Origin: a virus
Length of the DNA: 41,419 nt
IMG/VR virus record: IMGVR_UViG_3300005253_000515
Coordinates: 1 to 41,419 of that record
Direction: 5' to 3' (one strand)
Both the position numbers and the translations under genes were made by a program. The notes below the pieces were generated by a model. It was given only the letters and a program-made list of their open reading frames with translations. It did not search any database and had not been told where the DNA came from. Numbering within the stretch: position 1 is the first letter of the stretch; every line of letters starts with the position of its first letter. Shown here piece after piece: positions 1-8,431 of the stretch.

Positions 1-1
1 G

Positions 2-163
2 ATTAGGTATGTTGACCCTGAAACTGATGCTAAAAAACAAGCTAAACTAGACAGAGATAGGGCAATAGTAAAACTTAGGAAAGAAGGAAAGATTATAACG
101 AAAATAGCAACAGAGTGCAAAGTCAGCCGAACAACTGTACAAAATGTTTTGAGGGGAAAATAA
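2..163 (+). CDS. C-terminal end of an HTH protein, probably a serine-recombinase/resolvase-type DNA-binding domain (5' truncated)
   Basis: An open frame runs from the left edge to a TAA at 161-163 and encodes 53 residues. The last 30 residues have the pattern of a resolvase-type helix-turn-helix: a first helix RAIVKLRKEGK, then ITKIATECKVSRTTVQNVL, with the usual 'I..ia.e..vSr.TV..vL' spacing. The catalytic part, if there is one, lies outside the window, so a small stand-alone HTH regulator is equally possible. The stop overlaps the ATG of the next gene by one base (TAATG), which suggests translational coupling. Confidence 0.6.
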   Translation: MRYVDPETDAKKQAKLDRDRAIVKLRKEGKIITKIATECKVSRTTVQNVLRGK

Positions 164-375
164 TGGAAAAGGAAGTAAAAGACGTATATAAATATCTGTT
201 TAAGGTGAATGGCGTAATCAAGCACATTGGTATAACTAAAGCCCCGGAACGCAGGGAGCAGGAGCATCAGCTAGAGTATCCCGATGGTCATATAAAGGTA
301 GTGGGGTGTTGCACAACAGAAGAGATTGCCAGGGAGTGGGAAGTAGTGATGTGGAGGAAAATAAATGGCTATTAA
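163..375 (+). CDS. Small GIY-YIG-like protein
   Basis: Encodes 70 residues from ATG 163, behind a GAGGGG Shine-Dalgarno at 151-156. The frame can be extended upstream to 115, but the ribosome site and the one-base overlap with the preceding stop favour 163. The pattern YKYLFKVNGVIKHIGIT, then PERREQEH, then a Glu-rich helix EEIAREWE resembles the core of GIY-YIG nucleases (the two aromatic/Gly strands, an Arg helix, a Glu). The canonical Tyr of the second motif is His here, so activity is uncertain; it could be an inactive or structural relative. Confidence 0.5.
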   Translation: MEKEVKDVYKYLFKVNGVIKHIGITKAPERREQEHQLEYPDGHIKVVGCCTTEEIAREWEVVMWRKINGY

Positions 376-766
376 AGATAAATCGGATGCCAAGAGAGAA
401 CCAACGCCAAATCAAGGGAAAATAGATTTCGAGTTATTTCAATCAGAGTTCAAGAAATGGCAGAAGCTGTTTGGGCTTACTGGCTACCGAGTCTATTTCA
501 AGTGTGAGCCGATAGTTGACTCATCTGTTGTTGCTAATATCGATGTTTCTTTGGGGGACATGATTGCTACTGTAACTCTAAATAGTGAACTATCGGCTGA
601 GAAGGAACCCCCCAAAGGTATTAAAAAAGCTGCCAAACACGAGGCAATCCATTTGCTTGTAGGTAGATTAGACCAGGTTGCTCGTTACCGTTATTCTACT
701 AAAGAGGAGGTATATGAAACTACTGAGGAATTAGTAAACAAGCTAGAGGATTTAATAGAGGGCTAG
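365..766 (+). CDS. Predicted zinc metallopeptidase-like (zincin) phage protein
   Basis: Encodes 133 residues and overlaps the upstream gene by 11 bp. Near residue 90 it has KHEAIHLL, a clear HExxH zinc-binding helix preceded by a helix and followed by an acidic helical tail (EEVYETTEELVNKLED). The middle is strand-rich (VYFKCEPIVDSSVVANIDVS), as in small SprT/ImmA-type zincins. Length fits small phage zincin-like proteins. Third ligand and target are not identifiable. Function as a peptidase is inferred from the motif only. Confidence 0.6.
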   Translation: MAIKDKSDAKREPTPNQGKIDFELFQSEFKKWQKLFGLTGYRVYFKCEPIVDSSVVANIDVSLGDMIATVTLNSELSAEKEPPKGIKKAAKHEAIHLLVGRLDQVARYRYSTKEEVYETTEELVNKLEDLIEG

Positions 767-818
767 ATAATGGCTACACGGCTTTATGATTTAGCTGTTA
801 CAGTAGAGAGGATTAGTT

Positions 819-989
819 ATGAGTAACAATCCATCTGCCACAACACAGGTGATTTCCTTCCGTGTCACTAATGAGATGTATAACACCCTTCTAAGAAGGG
901 CTAAGAAACAGGAGCTAAAGCTGTCTGATTATGTTAGAAGCAAAGTCATTTGGGATGCCAAGAGAAGTCATAAGAAGAAGGAGGAATAA
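819..989 (+). CDS. Ribbon-helix-helix (Arc/CopG-type) DNA-binding protein
   Basis: Encodes 56 residues, ATG at 819, stop overlapping the next ATG (TAATG at 987-991). After a short polar N-terminus comes a beta strand VISFRVTNEMY and two helices (NTLLRRAKKQE, LSDYVRSKVIWDAK), the signature of RHH repressors with the strand contacting DNA and LSDYVR as the turn into helix two. The C-terminus is Lys-rich. Likely a small regulator of this gene cluster; the operator is not visible. Confidence 0.7.
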   Translation: MSNNPSATTQVISFRVTNEMYNTLLRRAKKQELKLSDYVRSKVIWDAKRSHKKKEE

Positions 990-1291
990 TGGATAGGTTA
1001 TTAGAAGGCAACAGGTTTCAGATAATGAGGTTTAGTTGTGGGTGTTATGATGCTGGGCACAGCTTATCGGTGGTAATAGAGCGTGATGACGAGGGGAATG
1101 TTATAGAGTGTAGTTTCGAACCTTATCTGGTTGGGAAACCCAGGTTATGGTGGCGCATTAAGCAAGCCATAAAATGCCTCAAGGGGAAAGATGGTGGGTT
1201 AGGAGACTTCACGCTCCGGGAGGAAGATTATTCTGAGATGGTTAATTTGGTAAGTTCATTGGTAAGGACAAATTATACTTCAGGGACATAG
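989..1291 (+). CDS. Hypothetical phage protein
   Basis: Encodes 100 residues behind an AAGGAGG at 979-985. It has an N-terminal FSCGCYDAGH segment, beta strands (SLSVVIERDDEGNVIECSF) and a basic amphipathic helix WWRIKQAIKCLKGK followed by an acidic segment. I recognise the general shape from small phage proteins but not a named family. No membrane segment. Confidence 0.7.
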   Translation: MDRLLEGNRFQIMRFSCGCYDAGHSLSVVIERDDEGNVIECSFEPYLVGKPRLWWRIKQAIKCLKGKDGGLGDFTLREEDYSEMVNLVSSLVRTNYTSGT

Positions 1292-1322
1292 GGGTTAATA
1301 AATGGATACAGAAGGAGGAATG

Positions 1323-1595
1323 ATGACAAAACAAGAAGAGATACGGGAAGATACAGCACGGACTTTCTATGAGGGTTCAGAAATAAGTAGAATGTTAAGT
1401 TGGGTAGACTTGCCCCAGGAAGTTCGGGATATATTTTTTGACAGGGCAGATAGTTATCTATTCCGCATCCATTCTCAGGGAGTAGTCATCAAGGGAAAGA
1501 ACCACCCCAGGCATACTGACTATTTTCAAGTAGAGCCGCTAATCGATATAGGCAAGATACCATACCCTGAGCCAACGTTTAGGAGTAAAGAATGA
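1323..1595 (+). CDS. Hypothetical protein
   Basis: Encodes 90 residues if started at ATG 1323, four bases after AAGGAGG. ATGs at 1302 and 1320 are in frame upstream, but 1302 has only a weak ribosome site. Composition is acidic and soluble, with no recognised domain. Its end overlaps the next start (ATGATAG, 4 bp). Confidence 0.6.
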   Translation: MTKQEEIREDTARTFYEGSEISRMLSWVDLPQEVRDIFFDRADSYLFRIHSQGVVIKGKNHPRHTDYFQVEPLIDIGKIPYPEPTFRSKE

Positions 1596-1930
1596 TAGAA
1601 CAAGCAAGGATACGGAAGTTTTGGGAGAATTGTGGGTTTTGGGAAATGAGTTGGCCTTCACGCCCTAGACCTACAGACTCTTGGTGGTATGGCTCTGAGC
1701 GGGTAAGTTTACCTCTCATAGAAGACATGAACTCACTCATCAAGTATGCGGTGCTAGAAGTACAGAAATGGGGTTATAATATACACATTCATATAGTTAA
1801 GGGTAAGCGTGTGAAGGTGGTTATATCTGACGTCTGTACTACCTTTCAAGCCAGTGACAAAGACCTCACCGATGCCTTATTCCTGGCAATAGAGAAAGTG
1901 TTTGAGGCTACCAAAGGTCAAGCAGCTTAG
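1592..1930 (+). CDS. Hypothetical protein, possibly of the phage alpha-beta-alpha sandwich type
   Basis: Encodes 112 residues, starting inside the end of the previous gene. It is Trp-rich at the N-terminus (FWENCGFWEMSW). It then shows helix (NSLIKYAVLEVQKWG), two strands (IHIHIVKGKRVKVVIS) and a C-terminal helix after TTFQASDKDLTDALFLAIEKVFEA. That order, with a 'DALFLAI.KV' closing helix, resembles small phage proteins of the ABA-sandwich class. This is a fold guess. Its last 23 bp overlap the convergent minus-strand gene. Confidence 0.65.
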   Translation: MIEQARIRKFWENCGFWEMSWPSRPRPTDSWWYGSERVSLPLIEDMNSLIKYAVLEVQKWGYNIHIHIVKGKRVKVVISDVCTTFQASDKDLTDALFLAIEKVFEATKGQAA

Positions 1931-2144
1931 TTACTCCGCCACCAGCACCGAGAATAACGATTGCTATTATAGCCTGGTTGACCTTGCTCCTGATGGTGTT
2001 ACCTTGCACCTTGCTATTCATTTTCTTCATCTCAGACTTCATTTCTTTAACATCACCGACTAACCCCTTGTCCTCTGTACCAGGGATACCGAGTAGGGCT
2101 TGGTGGGTTTCTTGGGCTAATTTGTCTCTCTCTTTATCTTCCAC
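1908..2144 (-). CDS. XhlA-like small membrane protein (coiled coil plus C-terminal membrane helix)
   Basis: Encodes 78 residues from a GTG at 2144 with AGGAG upstream. The first 50 residues are charged and helical (VKEMKSEMKKMNSKV, coiled-coil-like), and one hydrophobic segment closes the protein (AIIAIVILGAGGGVTKLLDLW). This layout is that of haemolysin XhlA-type proteins, which accompany holins in lysis or anchor at the membrane. It is the last gene of the late block. No endolysin is found next to it, so a lysis role is only a possibility. Confidence 0.6.
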   Translation of the reverse strand: MEDKERDKLAQETHQALLGIPGTEDKGLVGDVKEMKSEMKKMNSKVQGNTIRSKVNQAIIAIVILGAGGGVTKLLDLW

Positions 2145-2154
2145 ATTTCTACTC

Positions 2155-2979
2155 CTATACTTCTAAATTAGGATGCTTCATTTGGTATCTTAACTCAACT
2201 AAGTTAATTATTATATCGTCTACCTCGCTAGTATCTGTCTCTAAGTTGAGGGCAAATGCCATAATATCCAAAGCCTCAACCACATTACCACCAGCATCAT
2301 AGTCTACAGTAAAAACTGTTTGAAACTGCTTATACTGTGCTGACTTTCCAACAGTGGTGGCGATTTCCAATGTTTGGGACTTAATGGCTGTCTCACCTTC
2401 GCCCTTATATCTTACAACAAGCTGGAGGTCAACGGTATCGGCATCAGCCCCACCAGTATTATCTACGTTTACTTCAAACCAAACCCTTGCTTGTATGTCA
2501 GTAGCTCCATCCCAGTCTAATTCAATGTGAGCACCATAATAGAGAGTATCGCCTACTGCGATTAGGTTCCAACCGCCTATAGTATTTGCATTCGGTGCTA
2601 CTTGAGTCGCCCCAGACGCTCCTTTAGATAAAGAGGTAGCAAATAAGTCGTGTTCGTGCCACCAGACTGAGGTAGCAGCCCTAATTTTCCCCGTATCTAT
2701 CAAGTCCTGACCATTCCAGTCGAAGGCAGCAGCAGCGTCACCTGATAAGATAGCCATAACTTCAGCAGGACTTATTGCCAAAGGAGTGTTATCCGCATAG
2801 GCATATACAAATGTATTGGCATCAAATAAGCTCTTATTGACAGTATCATTTGGTTCCCCATCTAGCCCAGATAGAGAAATCTCATCATCACCGCCATTTT
2901 GATGACGTGTCTTATGAGCCGTAAAGGTTGAACTTGTTGTCCCTATAAGGGATGCTAACCAATCTGTATATCCACTCAT
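2155..2979 (-). CDS. Tail/appendage protein with HRHxxGG-type N-terminus
   Basis: Encodes 274 residues behind GGGTGAAG. The N-terminal HKTRHQNGGDDEISLSGL is a recurring motif in phage appendage and tail-fibre proteins, where a 'H..RH..GG.DEI' segment joins the attachment end to the distal part. The C-terminal 150 residues are strand-rich and Asp-rich, like a jelly-roll or trimeric fibre tip. It sits among four other adhesin-type genes. Probable adsorption structure; receptor unknown. Confidence 0.65.
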   Translation of the reverse strand: MSGYTDWLASLIGTTSSTFTAHKTRHQNGGDDEISLSGLDGEPNDTVNKSLFDANTFVYAYADNTPLAISPAEVMAILSGDAAAAFDWNGQDLIDTGKIRAATSVWWHEHDLFATSLSKGASGATQVAPNANTIGGWNLIAVGDTLYYGAHIELDWDGATDIQARVWFEVNVDNTGGADADTVDLQLVVRYKGEGETAIKSQTLEIATTVGKSAQYKQFQTVFTVDYDAGGNVVEALDIMAFALNLETDTSEVDDIIINLVELRYQMKHPNLEV

Positions 2980-2983
2980 ATCT

Positions 2984-4093
2984 TCACCCTAAAATAAACG
3001 CTTGAATACTTGCATTGGGATGCCCTGCAACAAGAGCACCTGATGTAAACGCAGGGTATCCGTCATTCACACCACTACTAATGTACCATATAGTCGTAAA
3101 GTCCCATCCAGCATCGGTAAATGTAGATTGTGTTTTCATTTGGGCTGTAGTCTTGCCAGTTCCGCCATCACTGGTAGCATTACCAGAGGTCTCAGTATCC
3201 CAGAAGCAATTTGTGACCGTTCCGTAATTGTCACCTATAAGACCACCTTCTAAAGAGTCATCAACAGTGCTTGCAGTCCCAGTAGAATAGCAGTCATCGA
3301 TAACACCCGCACTATTTCGCCCTATCAGCCCGCCAGCATAATAATCTGTCGTTGCATCAGCGTTTCCTCTGGCATAGCAATCATCAACGGGAGCTTCTTC
3401 ATTATACCCGATGAGTCCTCCAACTTCGCCCACTCCTGAGACGTTCCCTGTGGCATAGCATTTAGATATAGCACCATCCCAGGCTTTGCCTATTAAACCG
3501 CCAGTCTGTGAGTCTGAAGATGTGACTGCACCCGTGGCATAGCATTGAGTTACCGTGGAAGATATGTTATATCCTATTAGGCCACCAGTTTGAGAACCGC
3601 CACTGCCATTAGTTACCGTGCAGGAACTCCAGCAATTATCTATTGCCCCATTATAGGCATAGCCTATCAATCCTCCTACCTGACCATTAGTGGCTGACAC
3701 AACACCAATAGAACTACAGTCATCTATATCAACCGTAGCGTCACTTTCTGTATAGCCAAGTAAAGCTCCCATTGTGCCTTTCCCAGTAATATCCACGCCA
3801 GTTAACTTGATATTTTTAAGAACAATAGGAGCACTAGCATATCCGATTAGACCAACATTAAACTCAGTGGGTCGGTTGATAAACAAATCACTAATAGTAT
3901 AGCCTTTACCATCAAGCTGCCCTGTAAATAAAATTATGGGGTCAAAACCAGCCCCAGCGTTCCACCCTGATGTGGCAGAGGCATCAATATCGCCCTCTAA
4001 CTCATAATAAGAACCAAGATTGTTCTCTATGGCTTGAAGGTCAGTCACATTCTGGATAATATAGGGGTCGTTGACAGTCCCCGAACCAGTCAT
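2984..4093 (-). CDS. GLUG-repeat adhesin / putative tail spike
   Basis: Encodes 369 residues. From about residue 100 to 300 there are seven or so GLUG-type repeats of about 25-30 residues with the core 'GGLIGY...I..CY.TG' (for example TGGLIGYN, QCYATGAV, GGLIGKAWDGAISKCYATG). GLUG repeats build beta-helices in bacterial surface adhesins. The N-terminal part (VTDLQAIENNLGSYYELEGDID) is the usual entry segment of such proteins, and a Ser/Thr-rich stretch with FWDTETSG follows the repeats. Its start overlaps the stop of the 4093-6348 gene (TAATG). Likely a receptor-binding spike; a GLUG fragment recurs at 23614-23820. Confidence 0.75.
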   Translation of the reverse strand: MTGSGTVNDPYIIQNVTDLQAIENNLGSYYELEGDIDASATSGWNAGAGFDPIILFTGQLDGKGYTISDLFINRPTEFNVGLIGYASAPIVLKNIKLTGVDITGKGTMGALLGYTESDATVDIDDCSSIGVVSATNGQVGGLIGYAYNGAIDNCWSSCTVTNGSGGSQTGGLIGYNISSTVTQCYATGAVTSSDSQTGGLIGKAWDGAISKCYATGNVSGVGEVGGLIGYNEEAPVDDCYARGNADATTDYYAGGLIGRNSAGVIDDCYSTGTASTVDDSLEGGLIGDNYGTVTNCFWDTETSGNATSDGGTGKTTAQMKTQSTFTDAGWDFTTIWYISSGVNDGYPAFTSGALVAGHPNASIQAFILG

Positions 4094-6348
4094 TAGGTTG
4101 TTTCCTCCACTACCAGGATTATGCTTAACCTCTTAATTGTGCAATATAGTCCCCAAGTAACTGTGCCGTCAGTTATCGTATCTTCCCACGGCCAGGCTGG
4201 TTCACTAGCACCAGAAGTACCACCCACAGTAGCGATATACTCATACCCATTATCGGTTATCGGTTTGACCTTGGCGCTCCCTGCATATACCGTATCAGCT
4301 ACCCAAGTAGACGACTCGGCAGCATCAAAGGACTTAATATTATAAGCCAAAAGGTCTCCAGCTAAAAAGGCGGTAGTCCAACCCGTTAGTGTAGTATTAT
4401 ACTCTCTCTCAGCATTACTTAGAGTTAGTGGAGCACTGGCTACAATCGTATCGGCTACTGTAGGAGGGAAGTTATCAATTATATCCTTCCATATATCTAC
4501 TACGATATAACCTGTTTGGTCAGCATAGAGGAAGGCATAGAGTATATTACCCTTAAATGGTAGGAAGATATGACCCTTCTCCCCTTTGGGAATTGGATAA
4601 AATCCGTAGTTAATAAGTAAGTGAATTGCCTTCTGTCCATCGCCTACAGGTATCTGGTCTTTGACATATTGCAAGTCAGCATATATATCGTTGATGTATG
4701 CAAAGAACAGACTGGTAGAAACAAAATTAGTAGTAGCGGTAGTACCCGAACCAATCCCTATAAGTTCTACAGGGGCTTCAATGCCACCAAAGCGGAAGTC
4801 CATCTGCCACTTGTTAGGCTCAAACACCCTTAGTATCTGCCCGATATTACCAATCCTGGTGCTACCCCCTTCCCTTGAATCAGTGATAAGAATGTAGTCA
4901 TAAACCTCTTGCCCGCAATTCATTGGGACTGAGCCAAAGCCACCTTCAGCATCTATCTGGTAATGCCCTAGCCTTGCAGTAGCAACAGCACTCGCTTGAG
5001 CGTTACTGGCTAAGAATAATTCAATATATTCAGTCTTTCTTAACGGTACTGGAACTGAGGTATCTGTGGCAGTACCTGCATATTGAGACGTATCAAAGGG
5101 TCGGGAACTCACACTAACAATAGCAGGGATAACTAATTTTTGTCTCCATCCCTTAGTGAAGAAAACGTGAGAACCAGCAGCTAGACTATACTGGTAATCA
5201 TACGAACCCCCTGAAGTGGTTGCTTGGAATATATGTATATCACCATCATCTCCAGCACGCATTGAAAAGCCTGTAAGTCTCAAGAGGGTTTTAATAATCT
5301 CCAGTCGAGAACTACCCTTGTCTATACGCAAGGCATCTTTAGGTTGGTAGGTTTCAAGTAGAGTACCCGCTGTAGAGGTGTCGTAATCAATCTCATAAGC
5401 TATACAGTGACTAAAAGGGGTAGAGGCTGATGTTAATTGATAAGTGTATTTATAGAAGGCATCCCTACCAAAGTGAGATTCCCAACCACTTGTGTATAGG
5501 GTGACTAAGTTTTCCCCTGTTTTTATACTTCCCCCACCATCTGCGTCTGACTGTAATTTCTCGTAGGCAAAGCTCACATAGTTATTGACATCCCCACCTG
5601 TAAACTCGCAGAGAATCTTGGTGTTTTTCCCCGCTGTGTTGATAACGATAGGGGAATCAAAGGTAACTGTCTTTTCCGCATAAGAGGTTGTTAAAGCGGA
5701 GGCATTTCCCAGAACCTTACTTCCTAACTCACTCCCATCTGCATCATCTATATAGAAGGTTATATTCCCCGTAGGAGTCCCTACCTTCTTGAGTTTGAAG
5801 GTGAGCGTATCTACCGTTCTATAAGCGATAGTCAGTTCTTGACCTGCATAATAGAGCACCCCACTATGCAGTATCATATCGCTGTCAGCTTCCTCTTGTG
5901 ATTCTGTACCTGTGGTTGCGGTATCTTCTTTGCTGACTATCTCTTCCAGGAAGTCCTTAACAGACCGGCCATCACCATTCAGTATCTCAAAGTCAGCATT
6001 GGCTTCATCATAACCTATTAAATTAGGGATACCGACCAAGGATAGGTGGTTGGTTAATCGCCCTGTTGGCCCCGTTGCTGATTGGAGTTCTTGGGATACG
6101 ACTGTTAGTGGAGCAGTAGGGGAATACAAATCACCATCTACATAATACCCATAGCTTAATACCGATGAGTAACCTTTGAGGTCAACATCAGTCAATCCAC
6201 CATCATAGTTATCAATGATTACAGTGGCTTGCTGATTGTAGGGTTGCTCTAAGTGTTTGACTCCTAAGAGGACATTAGTGGAATCAAAGGTATAGTTGTA
6301 TACAGTAGTCCCAGACCACAGGTAAACCTTGCATATAGGAGTTCCCAT
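4093..6348 (-). CDS. Large appendage/baseplate-like structural protein (start probably upstream at an ATC, about 6390)
   Basis: Encodes 751 residues from ATG 6348, but that ATG has no ribosome binding site. In frame upstream are 14 more codons reading I-RTLSAELLAAQIA, which matches the familiar N-terminus of phage proteins beginning M-RTLS..LLAAQ. A perfect GGAGG lies six bases before the ATC at 6388-6390. The body is strand-rich (TVIIDNYDGGL, SRLEIIKTLLRLTGF). Near the C-terminus is GTSGASEPAWPWED plus TDGTVTWG, a module common at the ends of phage tail proteins and thought to bind carbohydrate or join trimers. Probable tail or host-recognition component. Confidence 0.7.
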   Translation of the reverse strand: MGTPICKVYLWSGTTVYNYTFDSTNVLLGVKHLEQPYNQQATVIIDNYDGGLTDVDLKGYSSVLSYGYYVDGDLYSPTAPLTVVSQELQSATGPTGRLTNHLSLVGIPNLIGYDEANADFEILNGDGRSVKDFLEEIVSKEDTATTGTESQEEADSDMILHSGVLYYAGQELTIAYRTVDTLTFKLKKVGTPTGNITFYIDDADGSELGSKVLGNASALTTSYAEKTVTFDSPIVINTAGKNTKILCEFTGGDVNNYVSFAYEKLQSDADGGGSIKTGENLVTLYTSGWESHFGRDAFYKYTYQLTSASTPFSHCIAYEIDYDTSTAGTLLETYQPKDALRIDKGSSRLEIIKTLLRLTGFSMRAGDDGDIHIFQATTSGGSYDYQYSLAAGSHVFFTKGWRQKLVIPAIVSVSSRPFDTSQYAGTATDTSVPVPLRKTEYIELFLASNAQASAVATARLGHYQIDAEGGFGSVPMNCGQEVYDYILITDSREGGSTRIGNIGQILRVFEPNKWQMDFRFGGIEAPVELIGIGSGTTATTNFVSTSLFFAYINDIYADLQYVKDQIPVGDGQKAIHLLINYGFYPIPKGEKGHIFLPFKGNILYAFLYADQTGYIVVDIWKDIIDNFPPTVADTIVASAPLTLSNAEREYNTTLTGWTTAFLAGDLLAYNIKSFDAAESSTWVADTVYAGSAKVKPITDNGYEYIATVGGTSGASEPAWPWEDTITDGTVTWGLYCTIKRLSIILVVEETT

Positions 6349-6387
6349 CGCAATCTGGGCAGCTAATAATTCGGCTGACAGGGTTCT

Positions 6388-6401
6388 GATGATGTTCCTC
6401 C
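6388..6401 (-). promoter_or_regulatory. Ribosome binding site that points to an AUC start codon
   Basis: On the minus strand GGAGG (6401-6397) is followed by six bases and then ATC (6390-6388), in frame with the gene annotated from ATG 6348. No ATG, GTG or TTG lies at the right distance. The protein reads through naturally into a known-looking N-terminus. AUC is a very rare initiator, so this is either true non-canonical initiation or a point-mutated start. Confidence 0.5.
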
Positions 6402-6405
6402 ATAT

Positions 6406-8049
6406 CTAATTTCTTGAGAATGACTTAGCAGGCTGAGGTTTAGCCATCCTTTCTAGTTGCCTGATTGCCTCATTCCTCATCAAACTTCCCTTCTCCTCAA
6501 ATAACCTCCAACCACCAGCTACAGCCAAGTTGGTGTTTACCCTTCTCAGATAACCCACTCCCTGATTCATATACTGAGCAGCACTGCTTAACTCGTGGGC
6601 AGCTAATGCCATATAATTACTGGATAATTGCTCATCTGCCTGAGCTTGCTGAATATATGCCTGAGCCTCTACCATATAATTACGAGCAACATCAGCACTA
6701 CCCCTTGCTTCTTCTATATAACCTTGTGCCTCATCGTGGTATCCCCTAGCATTAGCCACATCTCCTTGAGCATACCCTAGATACCTCGCAGATATATCAC
6801 CAAAGGGACTCATAGTTGAAATCGCAGCACGCCCAGTATCTAAATCATCTAATGCTTGAGCTACCTCAGCATCTATCTTATATATTGCCCCACCAGCCTC
6901 AGTAGTTACCAGGTATACCCCTTTGAGTATCTCAGCATCCATCTTGTAAATGGCACCTTCGGCATAGGCTGTGATTAAATCTACCGCTCTATCTGATTCT
7001 GTTATACCCTTATAAAGCAAGCCAGTAGTAGGGTTAGCTGCGACATCTATTATAGCTGTCATATTCCCTATTGCTGTTGAAGCTGTGGTTAAAACAGCTA
7101 TAGCTGTTTGTGCTTCCTGAATAGGTAGTCCAGCCTTGCTCATCATTACTGCCCCTGCTGTGTACTTACAGAATACAGGTTCGGTCATAGTATCTAAGGT
7201 AGATAGCTTTAACGTCATTACAGTATCATTATCCACATCAGCCTCAAGCCCTGGGTAGAAATAAACCGAGGTAACATTGGTGGCTATGGTAGCATCTGCT
7301 GTGACTGTATAGATTTCCTTCCTATACTGAATGGTGAACTCCTGCCCTTCCTCAATCGTACCTGAAGATTGAAGACCATCAATTAGCATCGAAGTATCAC
7401 CGGCAGAATAGCCAGCGGTAAGATAAACTGCTGCTGCTAAATCAGTAAGCTGAGATACCTTGTGCCTCTTATTAAAATAAACGTGAACATCTATTCGGGA
7501 GGCTGTTTCAGCAGAGTCATCTATATACCGTGAGTTAATACCAAAGGTTAGAATATCCCCATCAATATCCTCTATCTCTCTCCACGTTCCCACAGGATAC
7601 TCAAGATGGTCTACCCATAAATAGTCAGTAACATCACCAATGTTAATCTGGTTGGAGGCGTGACACCCTTTGTTGTAAATGTAGTAGGTTTCCCCAGAAG
7701 CCATAATATCCTTAGATAAGGTCACAACCGAGGTTGAGGTATAACCAGTAATAACAGCCCACGTATCATCGGTAGTATTATGAACCACCTTGTCAACATC
7801 ACCTGCTACGAATTGAAGATTGGATGTGTCTACTAAGCTGCCAGTAGTGGTAGCCGTAGCACTACCGCCACGAGACTCAACCTGGTATACCACTCTTACG
7901 ATATGCTTGACGTAATTGGCAACGTCTCGGAGAGAGTCAGCGATAGCCTCTTGTATCTCACCATCTGTCCCCTGGTCATATATTGCCCCAGCGGTATCCT
8001 GGAGGTTAAGTTCGATGCGGTCTTGTAAATTAGCGTATGTTTGTGCCAC
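6406..8049 (-). CDS. Adaptor-like / head-tail connection structural protein
   Basis: Encodes 547 residues from GTG 8049 with GGAG six bases upstream. The N-terminus (LQDRIELNLQD, then EIQEAIADSLRDVANYV) matches the start of phage adaptor proteins that follow capsid genes in podovirus-like genomes. A strand-rich middle follows, and the last 200 residues are a long helical region with repeated Tyr/Ala heptads (YLGYAQGDVANARGYHDEA, YIEEARG, YMVEAQAYIQQA). Such helical tails occur in tail-tube/needle or fibre-collar parts. The adaptor role is by family resemblance at the N-terminus; the C-terminal half is unassigned. Confidence 0.6.
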   Translation of the reverse strand: MAQTYANLQDRIELNLQDTAGAIYDQGTDGEIQEAIADSLRDVANYVKHIVRVVYQVESRGGSATATTTGSLVDTSNLQFVAGDVDKVVHNTTDDTWAVITGYTSTSVVTLSKDIMASGETYYIYNKGCHASNQINIGDVTDYLWVDHLEYPVGTWREIEDIDGDILTFGINSRYIDDSAETASRIDVHVYFNKRHKVSQLTDLAAAVYLTAGYSAGDTSMLIDGLQSSGTIEEGQEFTIQYRKEIYTVTADATIATNVTSVYFYPGLEADVDNDTVMTLKLSTLDTMTEPVFCKYTAGAVMMSKAGLPIQEAQTAIAVLTTASTAIGNMTAIIDVAANPTTGLLYKGITESDRAVDLITAYAEGAIYKMDAEILKGVYLVTTEAGGAIYKIDAEVAQALDDLDTGRAAISTMSPFGDISARYLGYAQGDVANARGYHDEAQGYIEEARGSADVARNYMVEAQAYIQQAQADEQLSSNYMALAAHELSSAAQYMNQGVGYLRRVNTNLAVAGGWRLFEEKGSLMRNEAIRQLERMAKPQPAKSFSRN

Positions 8050-8140
8050 CTTGACTCCTGTACCTGTCTAAATATCTATCAAACAAAAGATATAATCCTA
8101 ATAATCCCAACAGTAGAATGAAACAACCAAGCCACGTCAT
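8030..8140 (-). CDS. Single-pass membrane micro-protein
   Basis: Encodes 36 residues: MTWLGCF, then a hydrophobic stretch ILLLGLLGLYLLFD, then a basic tail DRYLDRYRSQ. A GGAG site lies eight bases upstream, the ATG abuts the stop of the 8141-8431 gene, and its 3' end overlaps the start of the 6406-8049 gene by 20 bp. N-out/C-in topology is expected from the basic tail. It could be a lysis accessory or an unrelated membrane peptide. Confidence 0.55.
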   Translation of the reverse strand: MTWLGCFILLLGLLGLYLLFDRYLDRYRSQGGTNIR

Positions 8141-8431
8141 TTATATCTCCATCTCTGGGCTATCTGGTTTATGTCCTTCTCCCTCATCGTGATAGCAGAT
8201 ACGGTAAATTGCCCTTGTGGTATTCTCCTCGTTGGGCTGTCCTTCATTTATCTTTTGGGCATACTTCTTGAGGTCATGGAGGTCTGCCAGCACAACCTTA
8301 ATCTTATTTGCTACAATGGCAGGTAGAACTATCCCGCCTACTTCTTTCTCATCAATAGTTGTACTAAGTAGTCTAATGCCTGTTTCGCTCTCTGGAATAG
8401 AGTATGAGATTTCTAACCTTAAACTAGCCAT
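8141..8431 (-). CDS. Hypothetical protein
   Basis: Encodes 96 residues. The first 40 form beta strands (ASLRLEISYSIPESETGIRLLS), followed by a helix (ANKIKVVLADLHDLKKYAQKI) and an acidic tail. It shares one base with the stop of the LamG gene and runs directly into the membrane micro-protein. Not recognised. Confidence 0.65.
   Translation of the reverse strand: MASLRLEISYSIPESETGIRLLSTTIDEKEVGGIVLPAIVANKIKVVLADLHDLKKYAQKINEGQPNEENTTRAIYRICYHDEGEGHKPDSPEMEI

Noticed and set aside
770-826. 18-residue ORF between the zincin-like and RHH genes
   Set aside because: No ribosome binding site and too short to support.
6465-6749. Plus-strand ORF opposite the adaptor-like gene
   Set aside because: Shadow of a repetitive helical coding region; His/Pro-rich translation typical of antisense frames.
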